Origin: Dehalococcoidales bacterium
GTDB lineage: Bacteria > Chloroflexota > Dehalococcoidia > Dehalococcoidales > RBG-16-60-22
Length of the DNA stretch: 6,794 nucleotides
Direction of reading: 5' to 3'
NCBI GenBank assembly: GCA_026416775.1
Contig: JAOAEN010000072.1
Span: 1-6,794, forward strand
The notes under the pieces were generated by a model that saw only the letters and a program-made list of their open reading frames with translations, was not told the origin of the DNA and searched no databases. Below are positions 1 to 5,538 of this stretch, piece after piece. A program made the translations under genes and the position numbers. Position 1 is the first letter of the stretch. Each line of letters starts with the position of its first letter.

Positions 1-247
1 CTACAACGTTCTGGAGAGGCAGTTCCGCCGGTACCTGCGGGAGGCGGCTGATTGCGGGGTAGCAGGGGATGCCCAGGACCTCTTCCGCCTGCGGGTTGAC
101 TGGGAAAATCTTTCCGGGATAGCCCAGCCTTAGGAGGTTTTCAATGACGTTGTAGCCGCCTTTCCCTGCCTGCCGCGAAGCCCCGATGATGGCAACACTT
201 TCCGGCTCGAAGAAAGGCTCAAGACCCCGTACGTGATTTCCGACCAA
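1..247 (-). CDS. ADP-forming acyl-CoA synthetase, CoA-binding domain (5' end only, partial)
   Basis: Only the first 82 codons are in the window; the rest lies beyond base 1. The translation has the N-terminal hallmark of NDP-forming acyl-CoA synthetases (acetate-CoA ligase, ADP-forming, alpha part): LEPFFEPESVAIIGASR at residues 9-25, then GYNVIENLLRLGYPGKIFPV (31-50) and NPQAEEVLGIPCYP (51-64). This is the Rossmann-type CoA-binding domain, with its glycine loop near residues 22-30. The family converts acyl-CoA + ADP + Pi to acid + CoA + ATP in the cytoplasm and is common in organisms that ferment amino acids or organic acids. The start is read as TTG at 247-245. The frame has a stop 30 nt upstream (277-275), no ATG or GTG lies before the conserved LEPFFEP, and GAGG sits 5 nt upstream of the TTG. 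It is divergent from the binding-protein gene. The acyl substrate and the C-terminal layout (fused or separate beta subunit) cannot be seen. Confidence 0.85.
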   Translation of the reverse strand, partial: MVGNHVRGLEPFFEPESVAIIGASRQAGKGGYNVIENLLRLGYPGKIFPVNPQAEEVLGIPCYPAISRLPQVPAELPLQNVV

Positions 248-340
248 GGATACCTCAGAAAAGATGCATTGCTTTTAGAGCTGATGACTCGTGACCGGCA
301 ACAAAAAACGCTGGCTTTAAGCGCCTGAGAACCAAGTTTG

Positions 341-370
341 ATTGTACACAATGACGGTTTTTACCGTCAA
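341..370 (-). promoter_or_regulatory. Sigma-70-type promoter for the acyl-CoA synthetase gene
   Basis: Read on the minus strand, TTGACG (370-365) is followed after 18 bp by TACAAT (346-341). That is five of six consensus bases in each box. Predicted transcription would start near 334, giving a leader of about 87 nt to the TTG start. A perfect palindrome overlaps the -35 box and most of the spacer, so a bound protein would be expected to block polymerase. No transcript data are available; the call rests on box match and spacing. Confidence 0.6.
352..369. promoter_or_regulatory. Operator-like perfect palindrome in the leftward promoter
   Basis: TGACGGTTTTTACCGTCA has two 7-bp arms, TGACGGT (352-358) and ACCGTCA (363-369), around a TTTT centre. 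It covers most of the -35 box and the adjoining spacer of the leftward promoter, the classic place for a repressor. The 18-bp size suits a dimeric helix-turn-helix protein. I do not recognise it as the box of a named regulator. As RNA it could also form a hairpin, but it lies upstream of the predicted leftward start, so a DNA site is the better reading. Confidence 0.5.
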
Positions 371-478
371 CAAGGCGGTTGGTGGACCATCTGGTTGCCG
401 CTGTTTCCCACTCCTCTGCCGACTTTATTTGGGAGAGGCTCAATATATTAAAAATAAGGAAGCTCCGTCGCACTTTGC

Positions 479-500
479 CCGGCCTTCCCCTTCGGGCCGG
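479..500. repeat. G+C-rich palindromic element, possibly a dispersed repeat
   Basis: CCGGCC (479-484) and GGCCGG (495-500) form a perfect 6-bp G+C stem around a 10-base centre, immediately followed by AATGAC. No T-run follows, so it does not look like an intrinsic terminator. The arrangement, with a CTCCGTCGC-like run just upstream and GGAATGAC downstream, resembles the short dispersed palindromic repeats found between genes in many bacteria. Only one copy is visible here, so that identity cannot be established from this window. Confidence 0.35.
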
Positions 501-601
501 AATGACTGCGCTCTGCCGTCATATTTCTGAGAGGGGGAGGTGGGTGGTAGGGTGGGCACCGGCAGCTACAAAAAGCAACGGACTCCCCTTCGTCGGTTCT
601 C

Positions 602-631
602 TTGACAAGCCCCGAAGCATGATTGTATCAT
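602..631 (+). promoter_or_regulatory. Sigma-70-type promoter for the solute-binding protein gene
   Basis: A perfect TTGACA (602-607) is followed after 18 bp by TATCAT (626-631), four of six consensus bases at the -10 box. Transcription would start near 638, giving a leader of about 183 nt. ATTATC overlaps the end of the -10 box (630-635), and the same 6-mer recurs in the leader's inverted repeat (777-782, and reversed at 738-743). A regulator reading that word could touch both places, which is speculative. Confidence 0.6.
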
Positions 632-644
632 TATCCCACACAGT

Positions 645-656
645 GAAAATGCCGGG
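645..656 (+). repeat. 12-base leader word shared with the opp operon leader
   Basis: GAAAATGCCGGG lies about 8 nt after the predicted transcription start of the binding-protein gene. The identical 12 bases occur in the sense orientation in the leader of the oppB-F operon (6703 down to 6692). In both leaders CGCAGAAT follows about 50 nt later (698-705 here; 6653 down to 6646 there). The flanking bases do not align, so this looks like short shared motifs and not a duplicated leader. The function is unknown. Confidence 0.5.
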
Positions 657-736
657 CGACTTCACCACGCAATAGCGTAAAATCCCGCATCAGACATCGC
701 AGAATACGAATTTTAGGTTGTCCGGCAGGAAGGGGG

Positions 737-783
737 TGATAATAGGGTAAAGAGAAGGGTAAGCCAGAGCATGCCTATTATCA
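737..783 (+). promoter_or_regulatory. 10-bp inverted repeat in the 5' leader
   Basis: TGATAATAGG (737-746) and CCTATTATCA (774-783) are exact reverse complements separated by 27 bases. In RNA they would form a stem ending 16 nt before the Shine-Dalgarno region of the binding-protein gene. As DNA they are two half-sites with centres 37 bp apart. No T-run follows, so it is not a terminator. It may be a leader hairpin affecting translation or mRNA stability, or a paired protein site. The large loop makes simple hairpin function less certain. Confidence 0.45.
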
Positions 784-799
784 GCCGATCAACAACTGG

Positions 800-811
800 A
801 AGGAGGTAAGG
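800..811 (+). promoter_or_regulatory. Ribosome binding site of the solute-binding protein gene
   Basis: AAGGAGGT (800-807) is a near-perfect Shine-Dalgarno sequence but ends 13 nt before the ATG, longer than usual. A second, weaker AAGG (808-811) sits 9 nt from the ATG. No other in-frame start lies between, and the signal peptide begins directly at this ATG, so the start at 821 stands despite the long spacing. Confidence 0.65.
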
Positions 812-820
812 TTCAGCGTA

Positions 821-2503
821 ATGAAAAAAATCCTGTTTATTGCGCTTACTATCGTGGTCCTGGTCGGGATGTTCGTCGTAAGCTGCGGCAAGGCCGAAGA
901 AAAGCCGACGACACCGGCGGTAACCCCGACGAAGACGGCAACCCCGACCAAGACAGCAACTCCCACGCCCACCCCTACGCCCACTGCTACCAAGCTTCCC
1001 AGCCCCACGGCTACCCAGGCGGGTGGTCTTGGTAAGCTTGCCAAGCCGGAGGGCGGTAAATCTGGTGGCTGGCTCATCATGCCAGCAAGTGCTGATATTT
1101 CTAACATCGGCTCCACTGACGAAATCAGCAACCCCGGTGATGCCGGCTACAGCTTCGTGTGCACCGAGGGGCTCATCCGGACAGACAACAAGGGCAACAT
1201 CGAGCCGATGCTTGCCGAGTCCTGGACGATTGCCCCCGATGGCTCCTACGTTGACTTCAAGCTGCGCCGCGGCATCAAGTTCCATGACGGCGTGGATTTC
1301 AACGCCCAGGCGGTGAAGGTCAACGTTGATATCCAGATCAACTCCAAAGTCTGGACGAACCTGCGCCCGCTGGACCGGTGCGAGGTCATTGACGACTACA
1401 CTGTCCGCATGTACTTTGACAACGGCAGGTGGGACTGGGGCGCCTTCACCAGCCTTGGCACTTTCTTTAGCTGCCGCATGTTCTCGCCGAAGTTCCTCCT
1501 TGATAATCCGCCGGAATACAAACGCCAGAATGTTGTCGGAACAGGGCCGTTCATTTTCACCGAGTACAAACGCGGCCAGTACATCAAATACGTGCGCAAT
1601 GACAACTACTGGCGTGGCAAGCCCTACCTCGACGGGATTGAGTACCGCATCCTGCCGCAGGCGGAGACCCAGCTCCTTGCCTTCAAGAAGGGCGAAATTC
1701 ACACCGTGGGTATTCAGACAAAAGACGCCGCCGGCATGATTGCCGAAGGCTATGAAGTCCGGGAGGTTAGTGACTTCATCTTCAATGGCGGTCTTATGTT
1801 CTCGGCAGCCAACCCTGACTCCCCGTGGGCGGATATCCGTGTGAGGCGTGCCGCCGCCCATGCCATAAACCAGGACGTCCTCATTGAGGGTCTTACCTAT
1901 GGCTACGGGCATAAGAGTAACCAGATCTTCATTGAGGGGCAGGTCTGGTACAACCCTGAGACCGTCGGCTACGAGTACAACCCCCAGAAGGCGAAGCAGC
2001 TCCTCGCCGAGGCGGGCTATCCCAAAGGCTTTGACACAACCTGGTACATCCTCGACTTCCAGAGTCTCGATATGCCCACCGCCGTCCAGGACATGCTGCG
2101 CGAGGTCGGCATCAATGTCAAGTTCGAGCTGGTGAGCATGCCGATCTTCAACAGCATGGTCGCCACGGGCTGGGAGGGCATCGTCTGGGGTGGAGCTTTT
2201 GTCGGGAGCGCTGTTGAGCCTTCAAGCGCCATGGTCAACGGGGTGCTCAACGGCAAGACTACCTGGATCAGTTGTATCCAGCCGGATGAGCTCTACCAGA
2301 AGGCACTTGTCGCCAACGGCGAGCGCGACGTCCAGAAGCGCATCCAGCTCTACCGCGAGATCTCCAAGAGCCTGACCGACGACTACTGCCAGATTGCCTA
2401 TCTCCCCTGGGTGCCCGGGCTTTACAGCATCTCCCCCAAGGTCAAGGGCTACGAGCTCGGTTACTCGAGCTTTGCCTATACCTTTGCGTGGCTTGAGCAG
2501 TAG
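821..2503 (+). CDS. Family-5 extracellular solute-binding lipoprotein of a peptide-type ABC transporter
   Basis: This 560-aa protein would catch a peptide-like ligand outside the membrane and hand it to an Opp/Dpp permease. Residues 1-21 are a lipoprotein signal peptide (two lysines, a hydrophobic core, VVS) with the acylated Cys at 22. Residues 28-66 are a Thr/Pro-rich, probably disordered tether. The SBP_bac_5 fold follows, with landmarks AESWTIAPDGSYVDFKLRRG (132-151), IKFHDGVDF (152-160), GTGPF (240-244), YWRGKPYLDGIEYRI (263-277) and DIRVRRAAAHAIN (338-350). The family runs about 500-600 aa, so it is full length. It is monocistronic and convergent to oppB-F, unlike the common layout with the binding protein first in the operon; the opp genes are still its likeliest partners. 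Ligand class cannot be read from sequence: this family also binds nickel chelates, sugars and antibiotics. It has its own promoter, a structured leader and a terminator. Confidence 0.93.
   Translation: MKKILFIALTIVVLVGMFVVSCGKAEEKPTTPAVTPTKTATPTKTATPTPTPTPTATKLPSPTATQAGGLGKLAKPEGGKSGGWLIMPASADISNIGSTDEISNPGDAGYSFVCTEGLIRTDNKGNIEPMLAESWTIAPDGSYVDFKLRRGIKFHDGVDFNAQAVKVNVDIQINSKVWTNLRPLDRCEVIDDYTVRMYFDNGRWDWGAFTSLGTFFSCRMFSPKFLLDNPPEYKRQNVVGTGPFIFTEYKRGQYIKYVRNDNYWRGKPYLDGIEYRILPQAETQLLAFKKGEIHTVGIQTKDAAGMIAEGYEVREVSDFIFNGGLMFSAANPDSPWADIRVRRAAAHAINQDVLIEGLTYGYGHKSNQIFIEGQVWYNPETVGYEYNPQKAKQLLAEAGYPKGFDTTWYILDFQSLDMPTAVQDMLREVGINVKFELVSMPIFNSMVATGWEGIVWGGAFVGSAVEPSSAMVNGVLNGKTTWISCIQPDELYQKALVANGERDVQKRIQLYREISKSLTDDYCQIAYLPWVPGLYSISPKVKGYELGYSSFAYTFAWLEQ
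920..973 (+). repeat. 18-bp tandem repeat coding the Thr/Pro linker
   Basis: Three in-frame 18-bp units (920-937, 938-955, 956-973) encode VTPTKT, ATPTKT and ATPTPT, and further TP dipeptides follow. The first two units differ at only a few positions. They build the flexible tether between the lipid anchor and the binding domain. Such in-frame repeats are prone to length change by slippage, so related strains may differ in linker length. Confidence 0.8.
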
Positions 2504-2535
2504 CAGCCGGCTCGGGGTCCGTGCGTGGAAAAACG

Positions 2536-2573
2536 ACGGGCTGCGGGGTTCCCCCCGCAGCCCGTTCTCTTTT
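2536..2573. terminator. Bidirectional intrinsic terminator between convergent units
   Basis: ACGGGCTGCGGGG (2536-2548) and CCCCGCAGCCCGT (2553-2565) form a perfect 13-bp stem with a TTCC loop. On the plus strand TCTCTTTT (2566-2573) follows. On the minus strand the hairpin is followed by CGTTTTTCC (plus-strand AAAAACG at 2529-2535). It can therefore end the binding-protein transcript, 32 bp past its stop codon, and also the opp transcript, about 35 bp past the oppF stop. Confidence 0.9.
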
Positions 2574-2600
2574 GACTCCGGACCGCCTCGTCTTATAATG

Positions 2601-3584
2601 CTATGCCTTGAAGCAGGCGACGTAATGCCCGCCGCCGACGTCGCGCAACGGCGGCACATGCTCGGTGCACTCGCCGGTGGCGATTTCACAGCGCGGATGA
2701 AAGTGACAGCCGGGCGGCGGGGTGGCGGGGCTGGGTACCTCACCCTTGAGGATGATGCGTCGCCTCGTCTTTTCCACCTTCGGGTCGGGTACTGGCACCG
2801 CCGAGAGCAGCGCCTTCGTATAGGGATGCAGGGGGTTATCGTAAAGCTCGTCTGAAGAGGTGATCTCCACGATACGCCCGAGGTACATCACCGCGATGCG
2901 GTTGCTGATATGCTGCACCACCGCGAGGTCATGGGCGATGAAAAGGTATGTCAGCCCCAGCTTTTCCTGAAGCTCTTCAAGCAGGTTGATGATCTGTGCC
3001 TGAATGGAAACGTCAAGGGCGGAGATCGGCTCATCGCAGATGACGAACGACGGCTGGCTGGCAAGCGCCCGGGCAATACCGATGCGCTGGCGCTGCCCGC
3101 CGCTGAACTCGTGAGGGACACGGTCGGCCATCCTCGGGTCAAGACCAACCATGCGGAAAAGCTGGGCAACCCTCTCGTCCAGGTCCCTGCCGCTGGCCAG
3201 GTTGTGCACCCGCAGGGGGTCAGCCACGATGCTCCCCGCCGTCTGCCTGGGGTTCAGGGAGCTGAACGGGTCCTGAAAGATGGCCCCGATCTCGCGGCGG
3301 ATGGGCTTGAGCTTGCCTTCGGGAATTTTCGTAATGTCCGTCCCGTTAAACTTTATGGTGCCGGCAGTCGGCTGGTAGAGGCGGAGGACACAGCGCCCCA
3401 CGGTGGTCTTGCCGCAGCCGCTTTCCCCCACCAGCCCCAGGGTCTCGCGCCGGCGCACGAAAAACGAGACCCCGTCCACCGCCTTGATATCGCCTACGCG
3501 CCGCCGCAGGAGCCCCCTCAGGATGGGGAAATACATCTTGAGGTCCTGTACTTCAAGGAGGATTTCATCTGTCTTTCCGTTCAT
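2601..3584 (-). CDS. oppF: Oligopeptide/dipeptide ABC transporter ATP-binding protein, OppF/DppF type
   Basis: This 327-aa cytoplasmic ATPase would pair with OppD to power import. It has all the expected nucleotide-binding motifs: Walker A GESGCGKT (53-60), Q-loop Gln104 in [10 protein letters not shown], signature FSGGQRQR (160-167), Walker B VICDEP with Asp184/Glu185, D-loop SALD (188-191) and switch His218. The C-terminal oligopeptide-transporter domain has [15 protein letters not shown] (250-264) and four cysteines at 293, 299, 306 and 324 (C-x5-C-x6-C-x17-C). Related Dpp/Opp ATPases use such cysteines to hold a [4Fe-4S] cluster. It is the last gene of the operon: its ATG overlaps the oppD stop by four bases (ATGA), implying translational coupling, and a terminator follows. 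OppF is favoured over OppD by the SALD context and gene order; the exact substrate class is not resolved. Confidence 0.93.
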   Translation of the reverse strand: MNGKTDEILLEVQDLKMYFPILRGLLRRRVGDIKAVDGVSFFVRRRETLGLVGESGCGKTTVGRCVLRLYQPTAGTIKFNGTDITKIPEGKLKPIRREIGAIFQDPFSSLNPRQTAGSIVADPLRVHNLASGRDLDERVAQLFRMVGLDPRMADRVPHEFSGGQRQRIGIARALASQPSFVICDEPISALDVSIQAQIINLLEELQEKLGLTYLFIAHDLAVVQHISNRIAVMYLGRIVEITSSDELYDNPLHPYTKALLSAVPVPDPKVEKTRRRIILKGEVPSPATPPPGCHFHPRCEIATGECTEHVPPLRDVGGGHYVACFKA

Positions 3585-4570
3585 AGCTTATCCCCTATAT
3601 CAACAAAACATGCCGTAAAATGGTTTTCACCGACCTGCCGCAGAGCCGGCCAGGGCTCTTCATAGCACTTCTTTATCTTGAACTGACAGCGGGGGAGAAA
3701 AGCACATGTCGGCGGCATGTGGATCAGGTCGGGCGGCATGCCGCCGATGGGCACGAGCTTCCTTGTGCCGCGCTTCTCTCCAAGACGCGGCACGCTCCCG
3801 AGCAGACCGACGGTATAGGGATGACGCGGCCTTTCGAATATCTCATCGGAAGGACCGGACTCCACAATCCGTCCGGCATACATCACATAGATCCGCCGCA
3901 CGTAGCGGGCGACCACGCCCAGGTTGTGGGTGACAATGATCAGCGCCGTGTGGTTGCGGGTAACGAGGTCGACCATGAGCTCAAGGAGCTGCGCCTGCGT
4001 GGTCACGTCCACCGCCGTCGTCGGCTCATCGGCGATGATCACCGCGGGGTTACAGGACATCGCCATGGCAATCATCACGCGCTGGCGCATCCCGCCGCTG
4101 AACTGGTGCGGATAGTCGTCAATGCGCCTTTCCGCTTCCGGCACGCCGACCATCTTGAGAAGGTCAATCGCGCGCTGCCGGGCGGATTCACGGTCCATGT
4201 CAAGGTGGATTTCAAGAGCTTCGGTGAGCTGACGGCTGATGGTGAGCACCGGGTTGAGCGAGGTCATCGGCTCCTGGAAGATCATGGCGATTTTCCCGCC
4301 CCGGATGGAGCTCATCTCCTCACCCTTGGGATCGTACTTGAGGATATTCTCTCCCTTGAAGAGAACCTGCCCGCCTTCTATCCTGCCCGGCGGCTGGATG
4401 AGCTGCATCGTGGAGAGCACGCTCACCGATTTGCCGCAGCCGCTTTCCCCCACCAGCCCGATGATCTCCCCCTCGTCAACGTAGAACGATACCCCGTCCA
4501 CTGCCTTGACCACGCCGTATTCGGTATAGAAGGTGGTCTTGAGGTTCTCAACCTGCAGAACTGGCACCAT
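3581..4570 (-). CDS. oppD: Oligopeptide/dipeptide ABC transporter ATP-binding protein, OppD/DppD type
   Basis: This 329-aa protein is the second ATPase of the importer. Motifs are Walker A GESGCGKS (41-48), Q-loop Gln99 in [10 protein letters not shown], signature FSGGMRQR (157-164), Walker B VIIADEP with Asp181/Glu182, and switch His215. Two mild departures from the usual OppD text are TTAVDVT for TTALDVT (184-190) and THN for THD after the switch His (214-216); neither removes a catalytic residue. The C-terminal domain has [13 protein letters not shown] (249-261) and cysteines 289, 295, 302 and 321 (C-x5-C-x6-C-x18-C), probable [4Fe-4S] ligands. I chose ATG 4570 and not an in-frame ATG at 4660. 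It has GGAGGAGG 7 nt upstream, the protein then begins [13 protein letters not shown] as the family does, and the longer form would add 30 unrelated residues and overlap oppC by 50 bp. It follows oppC by 40 bp and overlaps oppF by 4. Confidence 0.94.
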   Translation of the reverse strand: MVPVLQVENLKTTFYTEYGVVKAVDGVSFYVDEGEIIGLVGESGCGKSVSVLSTMQLIQPPGRIEGGQVLFKGENILKYDPKGEEMSSIRGGKIAMIFQEPMTSLNPVLTISRQLTEALEIHLDMDRESARQRAIDLLKMVGVPEAERRIDDYPHQFSGGMRQRVMIAMAMSCNPAVIIADEPTTAVDVTTQAQLLELMVDLVTRNHTALIIVTHNLGVVARYVRRIYVMYAGRIVESGPSDEIFERPRHPYTVGLLGSVPRLGEKRGTRKLVPIGGMPPDLIHMPPTCAFLPRCQFKIKKCYEEPWPALRQVGENHFTACFVDIGDKL

Positions 4571-4577
4571 ATAGCTG

Positions 4578-4585
4578 CCTCCTCC
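4578..4585 (-). promoter_or_regulatory. Ribosome binding site that fixes the oppD start
   Basis: On the minus strand GGAGGAGG (4585-4578) lies 7 nt before ATG 4570. It is one of the strongest Shine-Dalgarno matches in the operon, and it supports the shorter oppD reading over the in-frame ATG at 4660 inside oppC. Confidence 0.85.
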
Positions 4586-4610
4586 AAGAACTGGCACATG
4601 CCGTAATCGC

Positions 4611-5528
4611 CTAGACGATGCCCCTGAGCGTGGGATCAATGGCATCCCGCAGACCATCACCTGCCATGTTGAAGCCGAAGACCATGATCATGATCGCCGC
4701 CCCGGGGATGAGGGAAAGCTTGGGATCCGTCATCAGGAACTTCTGCCCGTCGTTGACCATGACGCCCCAGGAAGGCGTGGGGGGAGTGATGCCGATGCCC
4801 AGATAGCTCAGGCCCGCCTCGGCGAGCACCACGGTGCCGAGTGCCATGGTCATCCCCACGAGGAGCGGGGCAAAAGCGTTCGGGAAGATCTGGGTGAGCA
4901 TGACCCGCGAGCTGCTCATTCCCATTGCCCTTGCTGCCATGACGTAGTCACGCTGCTTGATGGAAAGCGCCTGCCCGTACATCATACGGCAGTTCCCGGG
5001 GATGGAGCCGAAGGCAAGGGCAAACGTGACAATGGGGATCCCCCCGCCCACGAGACCGGAAATGAGCAGGATCAATATCAGGCCAGGCAGTGCCATGATG
5101 GCATCGGTAAAACGCATAATGATGGCGGAGACCCAGCCGCCAAAGTACGCCGCGGCAAGCCCCATCGCCATCCCGATGACACCGCCGGTGGCAACCGCAA
5201 TGATCCCCACGGTGAGCGAGGTGCGGGCACCGTAGACGATGCGGCTGAAGACGTCCCTGCCGAGCTGGTCGGTGCCCAGCCAGTGCTCTGAGCTGATGGG
5301 GGCAAACTTGTTCAGCGGGTTGGTCTTGAGCGGGTCGTACGGGGCAATCCACGGGGCAAAGATGGCCATGATCACGAGTATTGCCACGATGATCAGCCCG
5401 ATGAGGGAAATGGGACGGCGCAAAAATACCCGCCCGATACGCTTCCACTCGCTGTGATGCGGCGGGACAAAGGTTTCCTCATCAGTTGATGGTTCAGCCA
5501 GCTTGTTCTTCAGGTCTTTCTCCTGCAT
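4611..5528 (-). CDS. oppC: Oligopeptide/dipeptide ABC transporter permease, OppC/DppC type
   Basis: This 305-aa inner-membrane protein is one half of the translocation channel. A charged cytoplasmic N-terminus (1-38) leads to TM1 (about 42-61). The extracellular segment then carries the family landmark HWLGTDQLGRDVFSRIVYGA (82-101). Further membrane segments lie near 104-128, 133-158, 162-178, 222-240 and 274-292. The ATPase-contacting EAA loop is at about 198-222 (AARAMGMSSSRVMLTQIFPN). The late block AEAGLSYLGIGITPPTPSWG (236-255) is typical of OppC/DppC/NikC. Length is normal for the family. Its Shine-Dalgarno AAGGAGG (5540-5534) is 5 nt from the ATG and overlaps the oppB stop codon, so translation is probably coupled to oppB. 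It partners OppB and docks OppD/OppF. Confidence 0.95.
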   Translation of the reverse strand: MQEKDLKNKLAEPSTDEETFVPPHHSEWKRIGRVFLRRPISLIGLIIVAILVIMAIFAPWIAPYDPLKTNPLNKFAPISSEHWLGTDQLGRDVFSRIVYGARTSLTVGIIAVATGGVIGMAMGLAAAYFGGWVSAIIMRFTDAIMALPGLILILLISGLVGGGIPIVTFALAFGSIPGNCRMMYGQALSIKQRDYVMAARAMGMSSSRVMLTQIFPNAFAPLLVGMTMALGTVVLAEAGLSYLGIGITPPTPSWGVMVNDGQKFLMTDPKLSLIPGAAIMIMVFGFNMAGDGLRDAIDPTLRGIV

Positions 5529-5538
5529 CCGAGCCTCC

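Larger units (their letters stand above)
248..820. other. Divergent intergenic region, 573 bp
   Basis: No convincing gene lies here. The open frames that cross it on both strands have no recognisable domain and no ribosome binding site. From left to right it holds the leader and promoter of the leftward acyl-CoA synthetase gene (248-370), an A+T-rich patch at about 441-458, a G+C-rich palindrome (479-500), a G-rich stretch (about 528-553), the rightward promoter (602-631), and a leader of roughly 180 nt with a shared 12-mer (645-656) and a 10-bp inverted repeat (737-783). Its size and number of dyads suggest regulation of both flanking genes, which is inference. Confidence 0.7.

Noticed and set aside
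379..675. 98-codon plus-strand open frame in the divergent intergenic region
   Set aside because: It runs through the predicted rightward promoter and the G+C palindrome, has no ribosome binding site, and its translation shows no domain.
713..1912. Long minus-strand open frame (399 codons) antisense to the binding-protein gene
   Set aside because: It mirrors the codon pattern of the real gene, is low in sequence logic, and has a Gly/Arg-rich tail opposite the Thr/Pro linker.
3620..4606. Plus-strand open frame of 328 codons opposite oppD
   Set aside because: It is a shadow of a gene with intact Walker, signature and switch motifs on the minus strand; its own translation is His/Arg-rich without a known fold.
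4571..4660. Extended oppD N-terminus starting at ATG 4660
   Set aside because: It would add 30 residues with no family similarity, overlap the oppC 3' end by 50 bp, and ignore the strong GGAGGAGG site before ATG 4570.
4611..5528. Possibility of a nickel (NikC) or other metal-type permease
   Set aside because: OppC, DppC and NikC share the motifs seen. No metal-specific feature or regulator is present, so the general peptide-type name is kept.
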